Positions 26,494-37,168 of a stretch of DNA of 64,000 bases are shown one piece after another. The notes beneath the pieces are model-generated. The model worked only from the letters and a program-made list of their open reading frames with translations, was not told the origin of the DNA and ran no database searches. Made by a program: the position numbers and the translations under genes. Source of the stretch: a bacterium (GTDB lineage: Bacteria > Krumholzibacteriota > Krumholzibacteriia > LZORAL124-64-63); assembly GCA_024231905.1 (NCBI GenBank), contig JAAEQC010000142.1, forward strand, positions 62,001-126,000, read 5' to 3'. Positions within the stretch are counted from its first letter, which is position 1. The number at the start of each line of letters is the position of its first letter.

Positions 26494-28269
26494 ATGCCCA
26501 ATCGCCTGCGAATCCCCATGCTGCTGACGGCGCTCGTCGTTGTCCTGGCGGCGGTCGGCGCCCCGGCGCAGACCTACCTGGACCTGGAGGACCAGATCCA
26601 GGAGTTCACTTTGGACAATGGGGTGCACTTCATCGTGCTCGAGAAGCACGACGTGCCCGTGTTCTCGTTCCGCACCTACGTCAACGTCGGTAGCGCCGAA
26701 GAGGTGCGCGGCATCACCGGCCTGTCCCACATCCTGGAGCACATGGCCTTCAAGGGCACCAGCGAGATCGGCACCGACAACTACAAGGCCGAACTGAAGC
26801 TCATGGAGGCCGAAGACGTGGCCTTCGACGCGTTGAAGGCGGCGCGGCGGGCGAGCGTGCCGGTCCTGCAGAAGTACGACAAACTGCTGAACGACATCCC
26901 CGAGCCCGACCAGGACCAGTACCGCACCATCGAGGGCTTCCTCAAGGACCAGCCCATCGACGTGAGCCTGGACGTGCCGAGCGGCGGCCCCCGCGAGATG
27001 ACCGAGGGTGAGACCGCGGCCGTACGGATCAACCACGGCATGGGCACCGAGACCGAGGCCCTGGACGAGTTCCAGGTGGGCCGCGAAGAGGCCCTGGCCA
27101 TCGCCTACTACCTCGAAGCGGTGAAGGACGCCCGCGAGGAGCTCATGAACCGGGAGAACGACTTCGAAGCGGCCAAGGACGCGGCCCGGGAACTGGTCGT
27201 CACCAACGAGTTCGGCAAGATCATCGAGAACAACGGCGGCGTGGGCCTGAACGCCTCCACCAGCTCCGACGTCACGCGCTACCACTACAGCTTCCCGAGC
27301 AACCGGCTAGAGCTGTGGGCTTACCTCGAGGGCAGCCGCATGGCCGATCCCGTGTTGCGCGAGTTCTACACGGAGAAGGACGGCCCGGTCACCGAGGAAC
27401 GCCGCATGCGGACGGACAACAATCCCATCGGGCGCATGATCGAGCAGTTCCAGAATCTCATGTTCATGGCCAACGGCTACCACCACAGCACCATCGGCTA
27501 CATGTCCGACATCGAGACCATCAGCCGGACCGACTGCCAAGCCTACTACGACGAGTTCTACGTGGGTTCGAACATGGTGGTAGCCGTGGTCGGAGACGTG
27601 AAGCTGGACGACGTGAAGAAATACGCCAAGAAGTACTTCAGCGATATTCCCAGGGGCCAGACCCTGCCCGTGGAGACCATCGAGCCCGAGCAGCTGGGCG
27701 AGAAGCGTTTCATCATGCAGGACCCGAGCCAGCCCATCTTCATCGCCGGCTACCACATCGGCAACATCCGCCATCCGGACTTCCCGGTGTACCAGGTCAT
27801 CGCCGACGTGCTGGGCCAGGGCCGTACGAGCCGCCTCCACAAGAAGCTCGTGAAGGAGGACAAGGTCGCGGTCCAGGCCATGTGCTTCCCCGGCTTCCCG
27901 GGCCAGAAGTACGATACGGGTCTGCTCGTCTTCGCCGTCCCGGTCAAGGACAAGACCGGCTACGACATGGAGACGGCGGTGCTGGCCGAGATCGATTCCA
28001 TCGTCGCCGATGGTATCACCGCCGAGGAACTGGCGGCCGTGAAGCAGCGCACCCGGGCCAACTTCGTTCGCGGTCTGTCGGGTCACGGCGGCATGGCCGA
28101 GCAGCTGGCCTTCTACCAGACCTACTTCGGCAACTGGCGCAACCTCTTCGACGAGGTGACCGTGATCGAGGACGTCACCCTGGAGGATGTCCAGCGGGTG
28201 GCCGAGAAGATTTTCGCCCGGACGAACCGCACCGTGGCCGTCATCGAGACCACGGAAGACGAGTCCTAG
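26494..28269 (+). CDS. M16 family zinc metalloprotease (active subunit)
   Basis: 591 residues with signal peptide MPNRLRIPMLLTALVVVLAAVGAPAQ. The inverted zinc motif HxxEH is intact (H79-I-L-E82-H83), and the expected third ligand glutamate lies in VTEERRM at about residue 301. The distance between them is about 220 residues rather than the usual 76, because a charged, probably helical insert of roughly 140 residues (about 95-235) interrupts the first domain. The second M16 half continues with the MQDPSQPIFIAGYH and RLHKKLV region. The start follows GGGGGAG. It is followed 51 bases later by a related gene lacking the zinc motif, as in heterodimeric M16B enzymes. Likely periplasmic peptide degradation. 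Confidence 0.9.
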   Translation: MPNRLRIPMLLTALVVVLAAVGAPAQTYLDLEDQIQEFTLDNGVHFIVLEKHDVPVFSFRTYVNVGSAEEVRGITGLSHILEHMAFKGTSEIGTDNYKAELKLMEAEDVAFDALKAARRASVPVLQKYDKLLNDIPEPDQDQYRTIEGFLKDQPIDVSLDVPSGGPREMTEGETAAVRINHGMGTETEALDEFQVGREEALAIAYYLEAVKDAREELMNRENDFEAAKDAARELVVTNEFGKIIENNGGVGLNASTSSDVTRYHYSFPSNRLELWAYLEGSRMADPVLREFYTEKDGPVTEERRMRTDNNPIGRMIEQFQNLMFMANGYHHSTIGYMSDIETISRTDCQAYYDEFYVGSNMVVAVVGDVKLDDVKKYAKKYFSDIPRGQTLPVETIEPEQLGEKRFIMQDPSQPIFIAGYHIGNIRHPDFPVYQVIADVLGQGRTSRLHKKLVKEDKVAVQAMCFPGFPGQKYDTGLLVFAVPVKDKTGYDMETAVLAEIDSIVADGITAEELAAVKQRTRANFVRGLSGHGGMAEQLAFYQTYFGNWRNLFDEVTVIEDVTLEDVQRVAEKIFARTNRTVAVIETTEDES

Positions 28270-28320
28270 CACTGACCCCGACTGCCCCGCCGCCGCGGCG
28301 GGGCCGCGAAAGGACCGAAG

Positions 28321-30441
28321 ATGAAGACGACGAGGTTTTTTGGGGGCTTGCTGTTGATCGCCTGCCTCCTGCTGTCCCTGGCTTCCACGGCCGCCCTGGC
28401 CAAGAAGCCCTGGGATAAAATCAAGACTCCGGAATTGAACGAAGTCAAAATGCCCGCGTACGAGCGCGTGGAACTCGCCAACGGCATGATCGTCTACCTG
28501 GCCGAGGACCATGAACTGCCCATGGTGGATCTGAGCGCCACCATCGATGTTGGAGCCATCTACGAGGATCCTGCCAAGGTGGGCCTGGCCAACATGACCG
28601 GCACGGTCATGCGCTCCGGCGGCACGGTCAATCGCTCTGGCGACGACCTGGACGAGCTGGTGGAGGCCCGCGGCCTGGCCGTGGAGACCTTCATCGGTCA
28701 GAACAACGGCGGGGCCTTCCTGTCGGCCATGTCCGAGGACACGGATCTGGGTCTGGAACTGCTGGCGGACATCCTCATGAACCCGGCGTTCCCCGAGGAC
28801 AAGATCAAGCTGGCCAAGGAGCAGCAGAAGGCTGGCATCAGCCGGCGCAACGACCAGCCCATGACCATTGCCCAGCGCGAGGCCATGAAGGCCGTCTACG
28901 GCGCCGACCATCCCTTCGCTCGCCACCCCGAGTACGACACCATCGCCGCGGTGACCCGCGACGACATGCTGGCTTTCCACGCCGACTGGTTCGGTCCGGA
29001 CCGCATGTATCTGGTGGTCATCGGCGACTTCGACAGTGCGGCCATGATCGACAAGATCGAGCAGGCCTTCGCGGGCTGGGCCCCGGCGCGCATGGATCTG
29101 CCGCCGGACCCGGAGATCTACGACCTTCCCCGCACGGTGAACGTGGTGGACAAGGACGACATCACCCAGTCGACCGTCGTCCTGGGCCACAAGGGCATCC
29201 GGGCCGACAGCGAGCACTACGCCGGCGTCATGGTCGGCAACCGCATTCTGGGCGGCGGCTTTGCCACGCGTCTGTTCAACGAGGTGCGTAGCCGCCAGGG
29301 CCTGGCCTACTCGGTGGGCTCCAGCTCGGGTACGGGCTTCCGCAACCCCGGCATGTTCATGGCCTTCACCATGACCAAGAGCGAGAGCAGCGAGAAGGCC
29401 ACCGACGCCATCCTGGCCGAGATCCAGAAGATGATCGAGGAGGAGGTCACGGACGACGAGCTGGCCTACGCCACCGACGGCATCCTCAATTCCGAGGTCT
29501 TCAACTTCGACACCAAGCGCGAGATCCTCGACCGCATGGTCATGTACGAACGCTACGGCTACCCGGTGGACTTCCTCCAGAAGTACCAGGAGCAGGTCAA
29601 GAACATGACCAAGGCCGAGGTGCTGGCCGCCACCAAGGCTGTCTGGAAGCCCGACAACATGACCATCCTGGCCGTGGGCAACTACGCCGACTGGGACGGG
29701 GACTTCAGCAAGTTCGGTCCGGTAACCATGGTGGACATCACCATTCCCGAGCCTGCCCTGGATATTCCCGACGCCACGCCGGCCAGCCTCGAGCAGGGCA
29801 AGGCCGCCCTGGTCGCCGCCCGCGATGCCAGCGGCGGGTCCAAGTTCGCCTCCCTGGGCTCCTACTTCGAGAGCGCCACCCTGGAGGCCACGATCCAGGG
29901 TATGGACCTGACCTTCACCACCGAGAAGACCGTGGTCTTCCCGGACCGTTCCTACACCCTGGTCAAGACGCCCTTTGGCAACCAGACCATGGTGCTGGCC
30001 GGCGACAAGGCCTGGGCCACCGGTCCCATGGGCGTGCGTGACCTGGAGGGCGACGACTTGACGAGCGCGCAGGAGGACATGGCCAAGGATCTGGTGTCGG
30101 TGTTCCGCGACCTGGACGATCTGCAGTGCCAGGCCCTGGACGTCCGGACCATCGAAGGCCGCGAGTGTCTGCCGGTCCACGTGAGTGGCTTCGGCGACGG
30201 CTACCAGATCGTCTTCCTGGATGATGCCGGCGAGGTCGTCATGGTCCAGCAGCCGGGGACGTCGCCCATGACGGGCGCCCCGGTTACCCAGAAGGTCTTC
30301 GTGGAGGAATACGGCGATCTGGGTGGTTTCCGGATGCCGTCGAAGATGCGTCTGACCTACGACGACGAGCTCTTCGGCACCATCGCGGTGCAGGAGTTCA
30401 CGGTTGACCCGGAGATCGACGGCGCGCTTTTCGAGAAGTAG
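28321..30441 (+). CDS. M16 family protein lacking the zinc motif (probable inactive partner) with C-terminal extension
   Basis: 706 residues with signal peptide (MKTTRFFGGLLLIACLLLSLASTAALA). It has two M16 domains, but the site expected for HxxEH reads GLANMTGTVMRSGGT, so zinc binding is lost. The substrate-binding region RLFNEVRSRQGLAYSVGS, typical of non-catalytic M16 subunits, is preserved. After about residue 480 a further domain of roughly 220 residues, rich in beta strands (LTFTTEKTVVFPDRSY...), resembles LolA/LppX-type lipoprotein-carrier folds; this is tentative. Paired with the active subunit upstream, it probably forms a heterodimer. A hairpin at 30463 ends the unit. Confidence 0.88.
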   Translation: MKTTRFFGGLLLIACLLLSLASTAALAKKPWDKIKTPELNEVKMPAYERVELANGMIVYLAEDHELPMVDLSATIDVGAIYEDPAKVGLANMTGTVMRSGGTVNRSGDDLDELVEARGLAVETFIGQNNGGAFLSAMSEDTDLGLELLADILMNPAFPEDKIKLAKEQQKAGISRRNDQPMTIAQREAMKAVYGADHPFARHPEYDTIAAVTRDDMLAFHADWFGPDRMYLVVIGDFDSAAMIDKIEQAFAGWAPARMDLPPDPEIYDLPRTVNVVDKDDITQSTVVLGHKGIRADSEHYAGVMVGNRILGGGFATRLFNEVRSRQGLAYSVGSSSGTGFRNPGMFMAFTMTKSESSEKATDAILAEIQKMIEEEVTDDELAYATDGILNSEVFNFDTKREILDRMVMYERYGYPVDFLQKYQEQVKNMTKAEVLAATKAVWKPDNMTILAVGNYADWDGDFSKFGPVTMVDITIPEPALDIPDATPASLEQGKAALVAARDASGGSKFASLGSYFESATLEATIQGMDLTFTTEKTVVFPDRSYTLVKTPFGNQTMVLAGDKAWATGPMGVRDLEGDDLTSAQEDMAKDLVSVFRDLDDLQCQALDVRTIEGRECLPVHVSGFGDGYQIVFLDDAGEVVMVQQPGTSPMTGAPVTQKVFVEEYGDLGGFRMPSKMRLTYDDELFGTIAVQEFTVDPEIDGALFEK

Positions 30442-30462
30442 CAGTCAAGATTCGGACAGAAA

Positions 30463-30496
30463 CACGGCGGGCGTCCCCTTGGGGGCGCCCGCCGTG
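30463..30496 (+). terminator. Hairpin terminator after the M16 pair
   Basis: A 16-base-pair stem with one G-U wobble (30463-30478 with 30481-30496) and a tiny TT centre, so effectively a 4-base loop. No T run follows, so termination strength is uncertain. It starts 22 bases after the stop at 30441. Confidence 0.65.
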
Positions 30497-30941
30497 CCGT
30501 TGTGCCGGTCGATCCCGGGGTCCGTTGACCATCCGCCCGGCAGATGATACGGTCCTCTAGGACGTAGAATAGCTGCTTCACGGTCTACTCGGGTTGAGGA
30601 TGAAGTGCGCGAGCTTCGACAGACCCGAGAATGTCGCCTATGAAGCAGCTATGGATATATTATGACATATAGGGATGTCGCAGGTCCAGTTATTTTCCTT
30701 TTTATCATATTCGTGTTCAGAAAAGACTCGAACCGAAAGCCAGTGTCCACCGTCGCGCCGGTGGTTCGACCCCCGAGCGGATCCGGCGAATATTCCGGTT
30801 TGGCCGCGGGTAGCGAAAGCGGTGCCGTCGCGATGCAACCCCAACGGTCGCGAATCGTAACACCAGAGCGCTTGCCGGCCAGGTCGGATGCCGACCGCCA
30901 TCCCTCCGCCGGCGCGAACCACAAGGTGAGGAGGATCGTCC
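30497..30941. other. Intergenic stretch with an A+T-rich patch
   Basis: About 445 bases without a gene I can support. A strongly A+T-rich patch lies at about 30645-30725, in a genome that is otherwise G+C-rich, and could hold the promoter of the small membrane protein gene at 30942. The long open frame through here (from 30662) is not gene-like before about 31200: it overlaps a real gene in another frame. Confidence 0.5.
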
Positions 30942-31214
30942 ATGTTCCTGGTGGAAGCCATCATTGCCCTGACCGTGCTGCTGGTAGTGCTCAGCGTCGG
31001 GCTTCTGCTCCTGAAATTCGTATTCACCGTGGCCTTGATCCCCATCAAGATCGCGTTCTTCCTGACCAAAGGGCTACTGGGCGTACTGCTGGTCCTGCCC
31101 CTGTTGCTGATCATGGGCGCCCTGATCACCGCCGTGCTGCCCCTGGGCTTGGTGCTGCTGGCCTTGCCGGCCCTGTTGCTGGGAGGCCTCGTCTGCGGCC
31201 TCGCCGGGGCCTGA
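30942..31214 (+). CDS. Small hydrophobic membrane protein of unknown function
   Basis: 90 residues composed almost wholly of Leu, Val, Ile, Ala and Gly, forming two or three membrane helices (about 4-28, 45-68 and 68-88) with a short basic break (IPIKIAFFLTKG). An excellent ribosome site, GAGGAGG, precedes the ATG. The stop overlaps a CTG that probably starts the Wzi-like gene, so the two may be translationally coupled. I do not recognise a family. Confidence 0.7.
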   Translation: MFLVEAIIALTVLLVVLSVGLLLLKFVFTVALIPIKIAFFLTKGLLGVLLVLPLLLIMGALITAVLPLGLVLLALPALLLGGLVCGLAGA

Positions 31215-32899
31215 GCCGCCGATTCCTGTCGTTCCTCTTGACCCTCGGCGTCCTGGTGGCGCCGGGGGTTTCGCTGTCCCAGCCTGCGGAGGGACCGCCG
31301 CCCGAACCTACCGCCAGCGAACTGGACGCGGGCTCCGTACCCTGGGAAACCCTCGAGCGCCTGTGCCTGGAGGCCGGGATCTTCCCGCCGCGGTACCGTC
31401 CCCTGGGCGCGGCGGAACTGGCGGCGCTGATGGAGCGGGTGGCGGCAGTTCTGGAACTGCGCCGTGATCCGGCGGCGACGGTGGACCTGGATCTGGCCCG
31501 GGCCTGGCGGGACCATTTTTCTACGGGCGGACCGGCCCTCTGGCGGGGATGCGAGTGTCGTGAACCGGCGGCCTCGCTCCACATGGGGGGGACGGTCCGG
31601 CTGGGGACCTCCGGTCTCGGCGATCCGGCTCCGGGCCAGGCCGGCCGGGCCTGGAGCGCGGGCACCAACCTGGCGACGGATCTGCGCGCGGACCTGGCCG
31701 TGGGCCGGTGGTGGCTGGGTGGCACCGTACGCGCCGGTGGCCGACTGCTCGATCACGGCACGGTCCTGGATCCCGACGACCCGCTGGCCTGGCCGGACTG
31801 GCCTGCCGCCACGGGACGTCCGGCCGTGGGTGCGGCCCGCAGCCGCGGCGGTGCCTGGTCCATGGAAGTGCCCCGGTTGGCCGGCGGCGTCAGCCTGGGA
31901 AGCTGGGCCTTGACCCTGGGACAGGCCTCCCGCCGGGTGGGTCCCGGACTGGGCGGCGGTCTCACCCTGGATGCCGACGGCGCGCCGTTTCCGGCAGGGA
32001 CCATCCGCCGCACCCGGCCATTCGCCCGCTCGGGCTGGATGCGCCTCCTGGCGCCGGACGACCTGCTCCTGCGCTGCGGTCGCGTGTCGAACCAGGAGGT
32101 CCGCCACCGGACCCACGACGGCGTGACCGCCACCCGGCAGCACCCCTGGTTCTTCCAGTGGCTCGTAGGCTGGCGGCCGGTCTCCTGGTTCCGCTTCACC
32201 GCCACCCACACGGCCGTGGCCGCCCGCCTGGACGACCACCTCTGGGGCGACCTCCTGCGCATCAACTTTCCCTTGGCCGGCACGCCCCTCAAGGAGCGCC
32301 GCAGCGGTCTGGCCACGGACCGGCTCTTCGCCCTCCAATTCGAACTCCGCTGGCGCGACGCCCCCTGGCCCGTGTTGCCATCCCGGGCGGGACGCGTCTA
32401 CTGGGAGTACGCCGGCACCGATGTTCTGACCGGCGACCCGGCCGGCCTGCCACGCATCGCCGCCCCGGCTTCCCTGGTAGGCGCGGTGCTGGTGGATCCG
32501 CGCTGGGATCTGGCCGCCGAATACGCGGGTCTGCGCCACGACCTGGTGCTGTGGTACTCCAACAGTTCCTTCCCCGCAGGCTACACTCACCAGGGCTGGT
32601 TGCTGGGCCAGGCCCTGGGGGGGAGCGGCCGCGAGGTGACCGGTCGGATCCGCGTGCGCCCGGGTCGTCGCTGGGAGACTGGCCTGGAGGTGGCCCGCCG
32701 GCGCTGGGGCATGGACGGGCGCACGCCGGGGGCGGGCAACGCCTGGTCCGTGGGTGCTTCGGTGGGCCGTTTGCCCCGGCCGGACGCTCCGCTCTGGACG
32801 TTCCAACTGGAGTGGCGCCAGGAGGAGGCCAAATCCCCGTCCGGTACCTATACGGGACGGCGCTGGTGGCGTGGCTGGATCACCCTCGAGGTGCCCTGA
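31211..32899 (+). CDS. Capsule-assembly Wzi-like outer-membrane protein
   Basis: About 562 residues. An N-terminal hydrophobic export signal (RRFLSFLLTLGVLVAPGVSLSQ) is followed by a helical segment (WETLERLCLEAGIFPP...) and then many amphipathic beta strands. The block YWEYAGTD and the later GYTHQGWLLGQALG resemble the family of Wzi-like beta-barrels that anchor capsule or surface polysaccharide. The start is uncertain: CTG at 31211 overlaps the upstream stop (CTGA); the alternative TTG at 31238 would give a very short signal. No capsule synthesis genes are adjacent. The 3' end lies 83 bases before icmF. Confidence 0.72.
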   Translation: MSRRFLSFLLTLGVLVAPGVSLSQPAEGPPPEPTASELDAGSVPWETLERLCLEAGIFPPRYRPLGAAELAALMERVAAVLELRRDPAATVDLDLARAWRDHFSTGGPALWRGCECREPAASLHMGGTVRLGTSGLGDPAPGQAGRAWSAGTNLATDLRADLAVGRWWLGGTVRAGGRLLDHGTVLDPDDPLAWPDWPAATGRPAVGAARSRGGAWSMEVPRLAGGVSLGSWALTLGQASRRVGPGLGGGLTLDADGAPFPAGTIRRTRPFARSGWMRLLAPDDLLLRCGRVSNQEVRHRTHDGVTATRQHPWFFQWLVGWRPVSWFRFTATHTAVAARLDDHLWGDLLRINFPLAGTPLKERRSGLATDRLFALQFELRWRDAPWPVLPSRAGRVYWEYAGTDVLTGDPAGLPRIAAPASLVGAVLVDPRWDLAAEYAGLRHDLVLWYSNSSFPAGYTHQGWLLGQALGGSGREVTGRIRVRPGRRWETGLEVARRRWGMDGRTPGAGNAWSVGASVGRLPRPDAPLWTFQLEWRQEEAKSPSGTYTGRRWWRGWITLEVP

Positions 32900-32982
32900 T
32901 CCGTTGCCCGCGTGGCTTCAGGCGTGGTACAGTAGCGGTCGATCCCGACGCTACCGGCCGCGCGCATTCTCCGAGGTGATCC

Positions 32983-35900
32983 ATGACCGACCATCCCGCC
33001 GCGGGCCCCGTGCCCGAACCGTACAAGCCCGAGCACCACGTCCGCATCGTGACGGCCGCCTCCCTCTTCGACGGCCACGACGCCGCCATCAACATCATGC
33101 GGCGGATTCTCCAGGCCAGCGGCGCCGAGGTCATCCACCTGGGGCACAACCGGGCCGTGCAGGAGATCGTCGACTGCGCCGTCCAGGAGGATGCCCAGGG
33201 CATCGCCATCACCAGCTACCAGGGCGGCCACGTGGAGTACCTCAAGTACATGCACGATCTGGTGGCGGCGGCTGGCGCGAACATCCGTATCTTTGCCGGC
33301 GGCGGCGGCACCATCCTGCCCGCGGAGATCGAGGAACTCCACGCCTACGGCATCAACCGCATCTTCTCCCCGGACGACGGCCGGGCCATGGGCCTGCAGG
33401 GTATGATCAACGACGTGCTCCAGCAGTGCGATTTCGCCGTGGGCGATGTCCCGTCGACCGCGAACCTGAAACCCCTCCTGGACCGCGTCCCGGCTCGCGA
33501 TCCGGGTGCCGTCGGCCGCCTCATCAGCCTGGCCGAGATCCACCCGGACCAGGGGGACGACCTGCTGGCGGCGGTGGCCGGCGCCGGCGTGGGGGAGCGG
33601 ATCATTCCCGTGCTCGGCATCACCGGCACCGGCGGGGCGGGCAAGTCCTCCCTGGTGGACGAACTGGTGCGACGTTTCCTGGCGGACTTCGTCGACCGCA
33701 CCGTGGCCATCGTCTCGGTGGACCCATCGCGCCGGCGCAGCGGCGGGGCCCTGCTGGGCGACCGCATCCGCATGAATGCCATCGACGACCCGCGCGTCTA
33801 CATGCGTTCCCTGGCCACGCGCCAGTCCAACCTGGCGCTCTCGCGCTACGTCCAGCACAGCATCGACATCTGCAAGGCGGCCGGCTTCGACCTGGTCATC
33901 GTGGAGACCAGCGGCATCGGCCAGAGTGATACGGAAATCGTCGAGCATTCGGACGTGGCGCTGTACGTCATGACCGCCGAGTACGGCGCGGCGACCCAGC
34001 TCGAGAAGATCGACATGCTCGACTTCGCCGACCTCATCGCCGTCAACAAGTTCGACCACCGGGGGTCCCTCGACGCCCTGCGGGACGTGCGCAAGCAGTA
34101 CCGTCGCAACCGGAACCTCTTCGACAGCGCCGATGAAAGTCTGCCCGTGTTCGGTACCATCGCCTCCCAGTTCAACGACCCGGGCATGAATCGCCTCTAC
34201 CGTGCCGTGGTGGGAACCCTGGCCGAGCGCACGGGCGCCGACCTGCATTCGGACTTCGCTCTCTCCGGCGAGACCGAGCACCGCGCCTACATCATTCCCC
34301 CGGACCGCACCCGGTACCTGGCGGAGATCGTCGAGGCCGACGGCCGGTACCGGGAGTTCGTGGCGGCCCAATGCGCCGTGGCGCGCCAGTTGGGGCAACT
34401 GCAGGGCGCCGTGGCGGCCCTGCGCGGCGAGGATGGCGACGCGCTGGTACCCCCCACGGAACTGGAGGCCGCCGCCGGCGACAGTGTGGCCGCGACCGAA
34501 CTGGTGGTCTTGCACAACGAACGCCTGCGCCGGCTGGACGCCGACTGCCGCGCCCGCCTGGAGAACTGGCCGGACCTGGTGGCCCGCTACCGGGCCGACC
34601 AGTACGTCTTCCAGGTGCGCGACCGGAAGATCGAGCAGGACCTGTGGCGCACCACCCTCAGCGGCAACCGCATCCCCAAGGTTTGCCTGCCCGCTTACCG
34701 GGACTGGGGCGACGTGCTGCGCTGGCTCTTGACTGAGAACGTGCCCGGCGAATTCCCCTTCGCCGCCGGGGTCTTCCCCCTGAAACGCGAGGGCGAGGAC
34801 CCCACGCGCATGTTCGCCGGCGAAGGCGGCCCCGAGCGTACCAACCGGCGCTTCCACTATGTCTCCGCGGGCATGCCCGCCGCCCGCCTGTCCACGGCCT
34901 TCGACTCGGTCACCCTCTACGGCGAGGATCCGGACCGCCGGCCGGACATCTACGGCAAGGTGGGCAACAGCGGCGTCTCGGTGGCCACCGTGGACGACGC
35001 CAAGAAGCTCTACTCGGGCTTCGATCTGGCCTGCCCCACCACATCGGTCTCCATGACCATCAACGGCCCGGCGCCCATGATGCTCGCCTTCTTCATGAAC
35101 GCGGCGGTGGACCAGGGCTGCGAGAAGCACATCCGCGAGAACGGCCTGACCGACCAGGTGGAGGCCAAGCTCGACGCCCTCTACCGCGATCTGGACCAGC
35201 CGCGCCCCACCTACGGCGGCGAACTGCCCGCGGGTCACGATGGCCTCGGTCTCATGCTGCTGGGCGCCAGCGGCGACCAGGTCCTCGAACGCGAGACCTA
35301 CGAGCGGATCAAGACCGCCACCCTCAAACAGGTGCGCGGCACGGTGCAGGCGGACATCCTCAAGGAGGACCAGGCCCAGAACACCTGCATCTTCTCCACC
35401 GAGTTCGCCCTGAGGATGATGGGGGACATCCAGCAGTTCTTCATGGACAACGGGGTGCGGAACTTCTACTCCGTGTCCATCAGCGGCTACCACATCGCCG
35501 AGGCCGGGGCCAATCCCATCAGCCAGCTGGCCTTCACCCTGGCCAACGGCTTCACCTTCGTGGAGTACTACCTGTCCCGGGGCATGCCCATCGACGCCTT
35601 CGCGCCCAACCTCTCGTTCTTCTTCAGCAACGGCATGGATCCCGAGTACTCTGTCATGGGCCGGGTGGCGCGGCGAATCTGGGCCAGGGCCATCAAGCAC
35701 GTCTATGGTGGCAACGAGCGCAGCCAGAAGCTCAAGTACCACATCCAGACCTCCGGCCGGTCGCTCCACGCCCAGGAGATCCAGTTCAACGACATCCGCA
35801 CCACCCTGCAGGCCCTGTACGCGGTCTACGACAACTGCAACAGCCTCCACACCAACGCCTACGACGAGGCCATCACCACGCCCACCGAGGAGAGCGTGCG

Positions 35901-36435
35901 CCGGGCCATGGCCATCCAGCTCATCATCAACAAGGAACTGGGGCTGGCCATGAACGAGAACCCGCTGCAGGGGGCGTTCGTGGTGGACGAGTTGACCGAC
36001 CTGGTGGAGGACGCGGTCCTCGAGGAGTTCCGCAGCCTGAGTTCGCGTGGCGGGGTGCTGGGAGCCATGGAGCGCATGTACCAGCGCACCAAGATCCAGG
36101 AGGAGAGCCTCCACTACGAGACCCTCAAGCACACCGGGGAGTTGCCCATCATCGGCGTCAATACCTATCTTGACCCCCTGGGATCGCCCACGATGCTGCC
36201 CCAAGAGGTCATCCGTTCCCGGGACGACGAAAAGGAATTCGCCATCACCACCCTGGAGGCCTTCCAGCGGCGCCATGCCGCGGCGGCTCCGGCGGCCCTC
36301 GACAAGCTCCAGCGCACGGCCGTGGAACACGGCAACATCTTCGCCCAACTCATGGAGGCGGTGAAGTTCTGCTCGCTGGGCCAGATATCCGGCGCCTTGT
36401 ACGGAGTGGGCGGCCAATACCGACGGAACATGTGA
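32983..36435 (+). CDS. icmF: Fused isobutyryl-CoA mutase (IcmF)
   Basis: 1150 residues combining all parts of an adenosylcobalamin-dependent mutase that interconverts isobutyryl-CoA and butyryl-CoA. The N-terminal B12-binding domain carries the base-off histidine in [11 protein letters not shown] (H32). A G-protein chaperone domain follows, with Walker [10 protein letters not shown] at about 215, [16 protein letters not shown] and NKFD. A linker leads to the large mutase barrel, with [21 protein letters not shown] and [21 protein letters not shown]. Domain order B12-GTPase-mutase is that of IcmF rather than methylmalonyl-CoA mutase. The family also includes pivalyl-CoA mutases, so the natural substrate is not certain. 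Start ATG 32983 follows GAGGTG. Confidence 0.95.
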   Translation: MTDHPAAGPVPEPYKPEHHVRIVTAASLFDGHDAAINIMRRILQASGAEVIHLGHNRAVQEIVDCAVQEDAQGIAITSYQGGHVEYLKYMHDLVAAAGANIRIFAGGGGTILPAEIEELHAYGINRIFSPDDGRAMGLQGMINDVLQQCDFAVGDVPSTANLKPLLDRVPARDPGAVGRLISLAEIHPDQGDDLLAAVAGAGVGERIIPVLGITGTGGAGKSSLVDELVRRFLADFVDRTVAIVSVDPSRRRSGGALLGDRIRMNAIDDPRVYMRSLATRQSNLALSRYVQHSIDICKAAGFDLVIVETSGIGQSDTEIVEHSDVALYVMTAEYGAATQLEKIDMLDFADLIAVNKFDHRGSLDALRDVRKQYRRNRNLFDSADESLPVFGTIASQFNDPGMNRLYRAVVGTLAERTGADLHSDFALSGETEHRAYIIPPDRTRYLAEIVEADGRYREFVAAQCAVARQLGQLQGAVAALRGEDGDALVPPTELEAAAGDSVAATELVVLHNERLRRLDADCRARLENWPDLVARYRADQYVFQVRDRKIEQDLWRTTLSGNRIPKVCLPAYRDWGDVLRWLLTENVPGEFPFAAGVFPLKREGEDPTRMFAGEGGPERTNRRFHYVSAGMPAARLSTAFDSVTLYGEDPDRRPDIYGKVGNSGVSVATVDDAKKLYSGFDLACPTTSVSMTINGPAPMMLAFFMNAAVDQGCEKHIRENGLTDQVEAKLDALYRDLDQPRPTYGGELPAGHDGLGLMLLGASGDQVLERETYERIKTATLKQVRGTVQADILKEDQAQNTCIFSTEFALRMMGDIQQFFMDNGVRNFYSVSISGYHIAEAGANPISQLAFTLANGFTFVEYYLSRGMPIDAFAPNLSFFFSNGMDPEYSVMGRVARRIWARAIKHVYGGNERSQKLKYHIQTSGRSLHAQEIQFNDIRTTLQALYAVYDNCNSLHTNAYDEAITTPTEESVRRAMAIQLIINKELGLAMNENPLQGAFVVDELTDLVEDAVLEEFRSLSSRGGVLGAMERMYQRTKIQEESLHYETLKHTGELPIIGVNTYLDPLGSPTMLPQEVIRSRDDEKEFAITTLEAFQRRHAAAAPAALDKLQRTAVEHGNIFAQLMEAVKFCSLGQISGALYGVGGQYRRNM

Positions 36436-36464
36436 TTGGTCAGGCCAACAATCGTAGTATTATT

Positions 36465-36495
36465 TTGCAAAAACAGCGGCTGATTGTGATATAAT
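36465..36495 (+). promoter_or_regulatory. Probable promoter with extended -10 for the secreted protein gene
   Basis: TATAAT at 36490-36495, preceded by TGA to give an extended -10 (TGATATAAT). A weak TTGCAA at 36465-36470 is 19 bases upstream. The same 11-base string TGTGATATAAT occurs before the exonuclease gene at 56965-56975. Confidence 0.65.
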
Positions 36496-36561
36496 TGGGG
36501 TCAACCAAGCAAGAATCCGGGGAACGGTCCCGGTGCGGGGACCCCTGAGGAGGACACGAAG

Positions 36562-37167
36562 ATGCGTATTTGCGTGCTGTTGCTGGTCTGTCTGCTGGCC
36601 GGTGCCGCGGTCGCCCAGCCCATCGACACCGATCCCAACGGGATCAGCATCTACTTCGACGAGGGCGCGCGGGTGTATTGCACCGACGCCACGGTGGGCA
36701 CCCAGATCACGGCCTACCTCTGCCTGACCAACGCCAGCGACACCTCCGGCTTCCTGGGCTGGGAGGCCAAGCTGGAATCGTCCGTGTCGAACACCTTGAT
36801 CGGTTTCGACCTGCGCGGTGACGCCACCAATACGGCCTCGGCCCCCGAGTTCGTGGTGGAATTCGGTACGCCCCTGCCTTTCAGCCCGTCGACCGTGCTC
36901 ATGGAGATCACCATCGACGTGGTGTGGGAGTGGTCCATCGCCCTGCGCGTGTGGCCGGCGGAGAGCCCGAGCGGTGCGGCCAATCTGCCGTCCTACACGA
37001 CGACCCTCGAGCCATCGACCCACACTTCCCTGCAGTACCTCTTCGGCTGGAACCCGGACGAGGTGCCCAACTGGTCGGCTGCCATCAACAATCCCGGGTG
37101 TGTGGACTTGCCGTCGGTGCCGGCGGAGGATACGAGCTGGAGTTCGGTGAAGGCGCTGTACCGCTGA
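36562..37167 (+). CDS. Secreted protein of unknown function with C-terminal LYR-type motif
   Basis: 201 residues with signal peptide MRICVLLLVCLLAGAAVAQ. The mature region is strand-rich, probably a single beta-sandwich (for example FLGWEAKLESSVSNTL), with few cysteines and no family I recognise. It ends in SWSSVKALYR, matching the end of the unrelated secreted protein encoded at 7190. GAGGAGG lies upstream of the ATG, with an extended -10 promoter at 36490. The gene is monocistronic and converges with pgeF, whose stop is one base away. The shared tail suggests a sorting or anchoring role, but this is an inference. Confidence 0.78.
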   Translation: MRICVLLLVCLLAGAAVAQPIDTDPNGISIYFDEGARVYCTDATVGTQITAYLCLTNASDTSGFLGWEAKLESSVSNTLIGFDLRGDATNTASAPEFVVEFGTPLPFSPSTVLMEITIDVVWEWSIALRVWPAESPSGAANLPSYTTTLEPSTHTSLQYLFGWNPDEVPNWSAAINNPGCVDLPSVPAEDTSWSSVKALYR

Positions 37168-37168
37168 T

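Noticed and set aside
27307-30180. 957-codon minus-strand open frame
   Set aside because: Antisense shadow of the M16 pair with no ribosome site or known domain.
30662-31210. Upstream extension of the Wzi-like frame
   Set aside because: Overlaps the well-supported small membrane protein gene in another frame, and the export signal begins only near 31211.
32848-36417. 1189-codon minus-strand open frame
   Set aside because: Antisense shadow of icmF.
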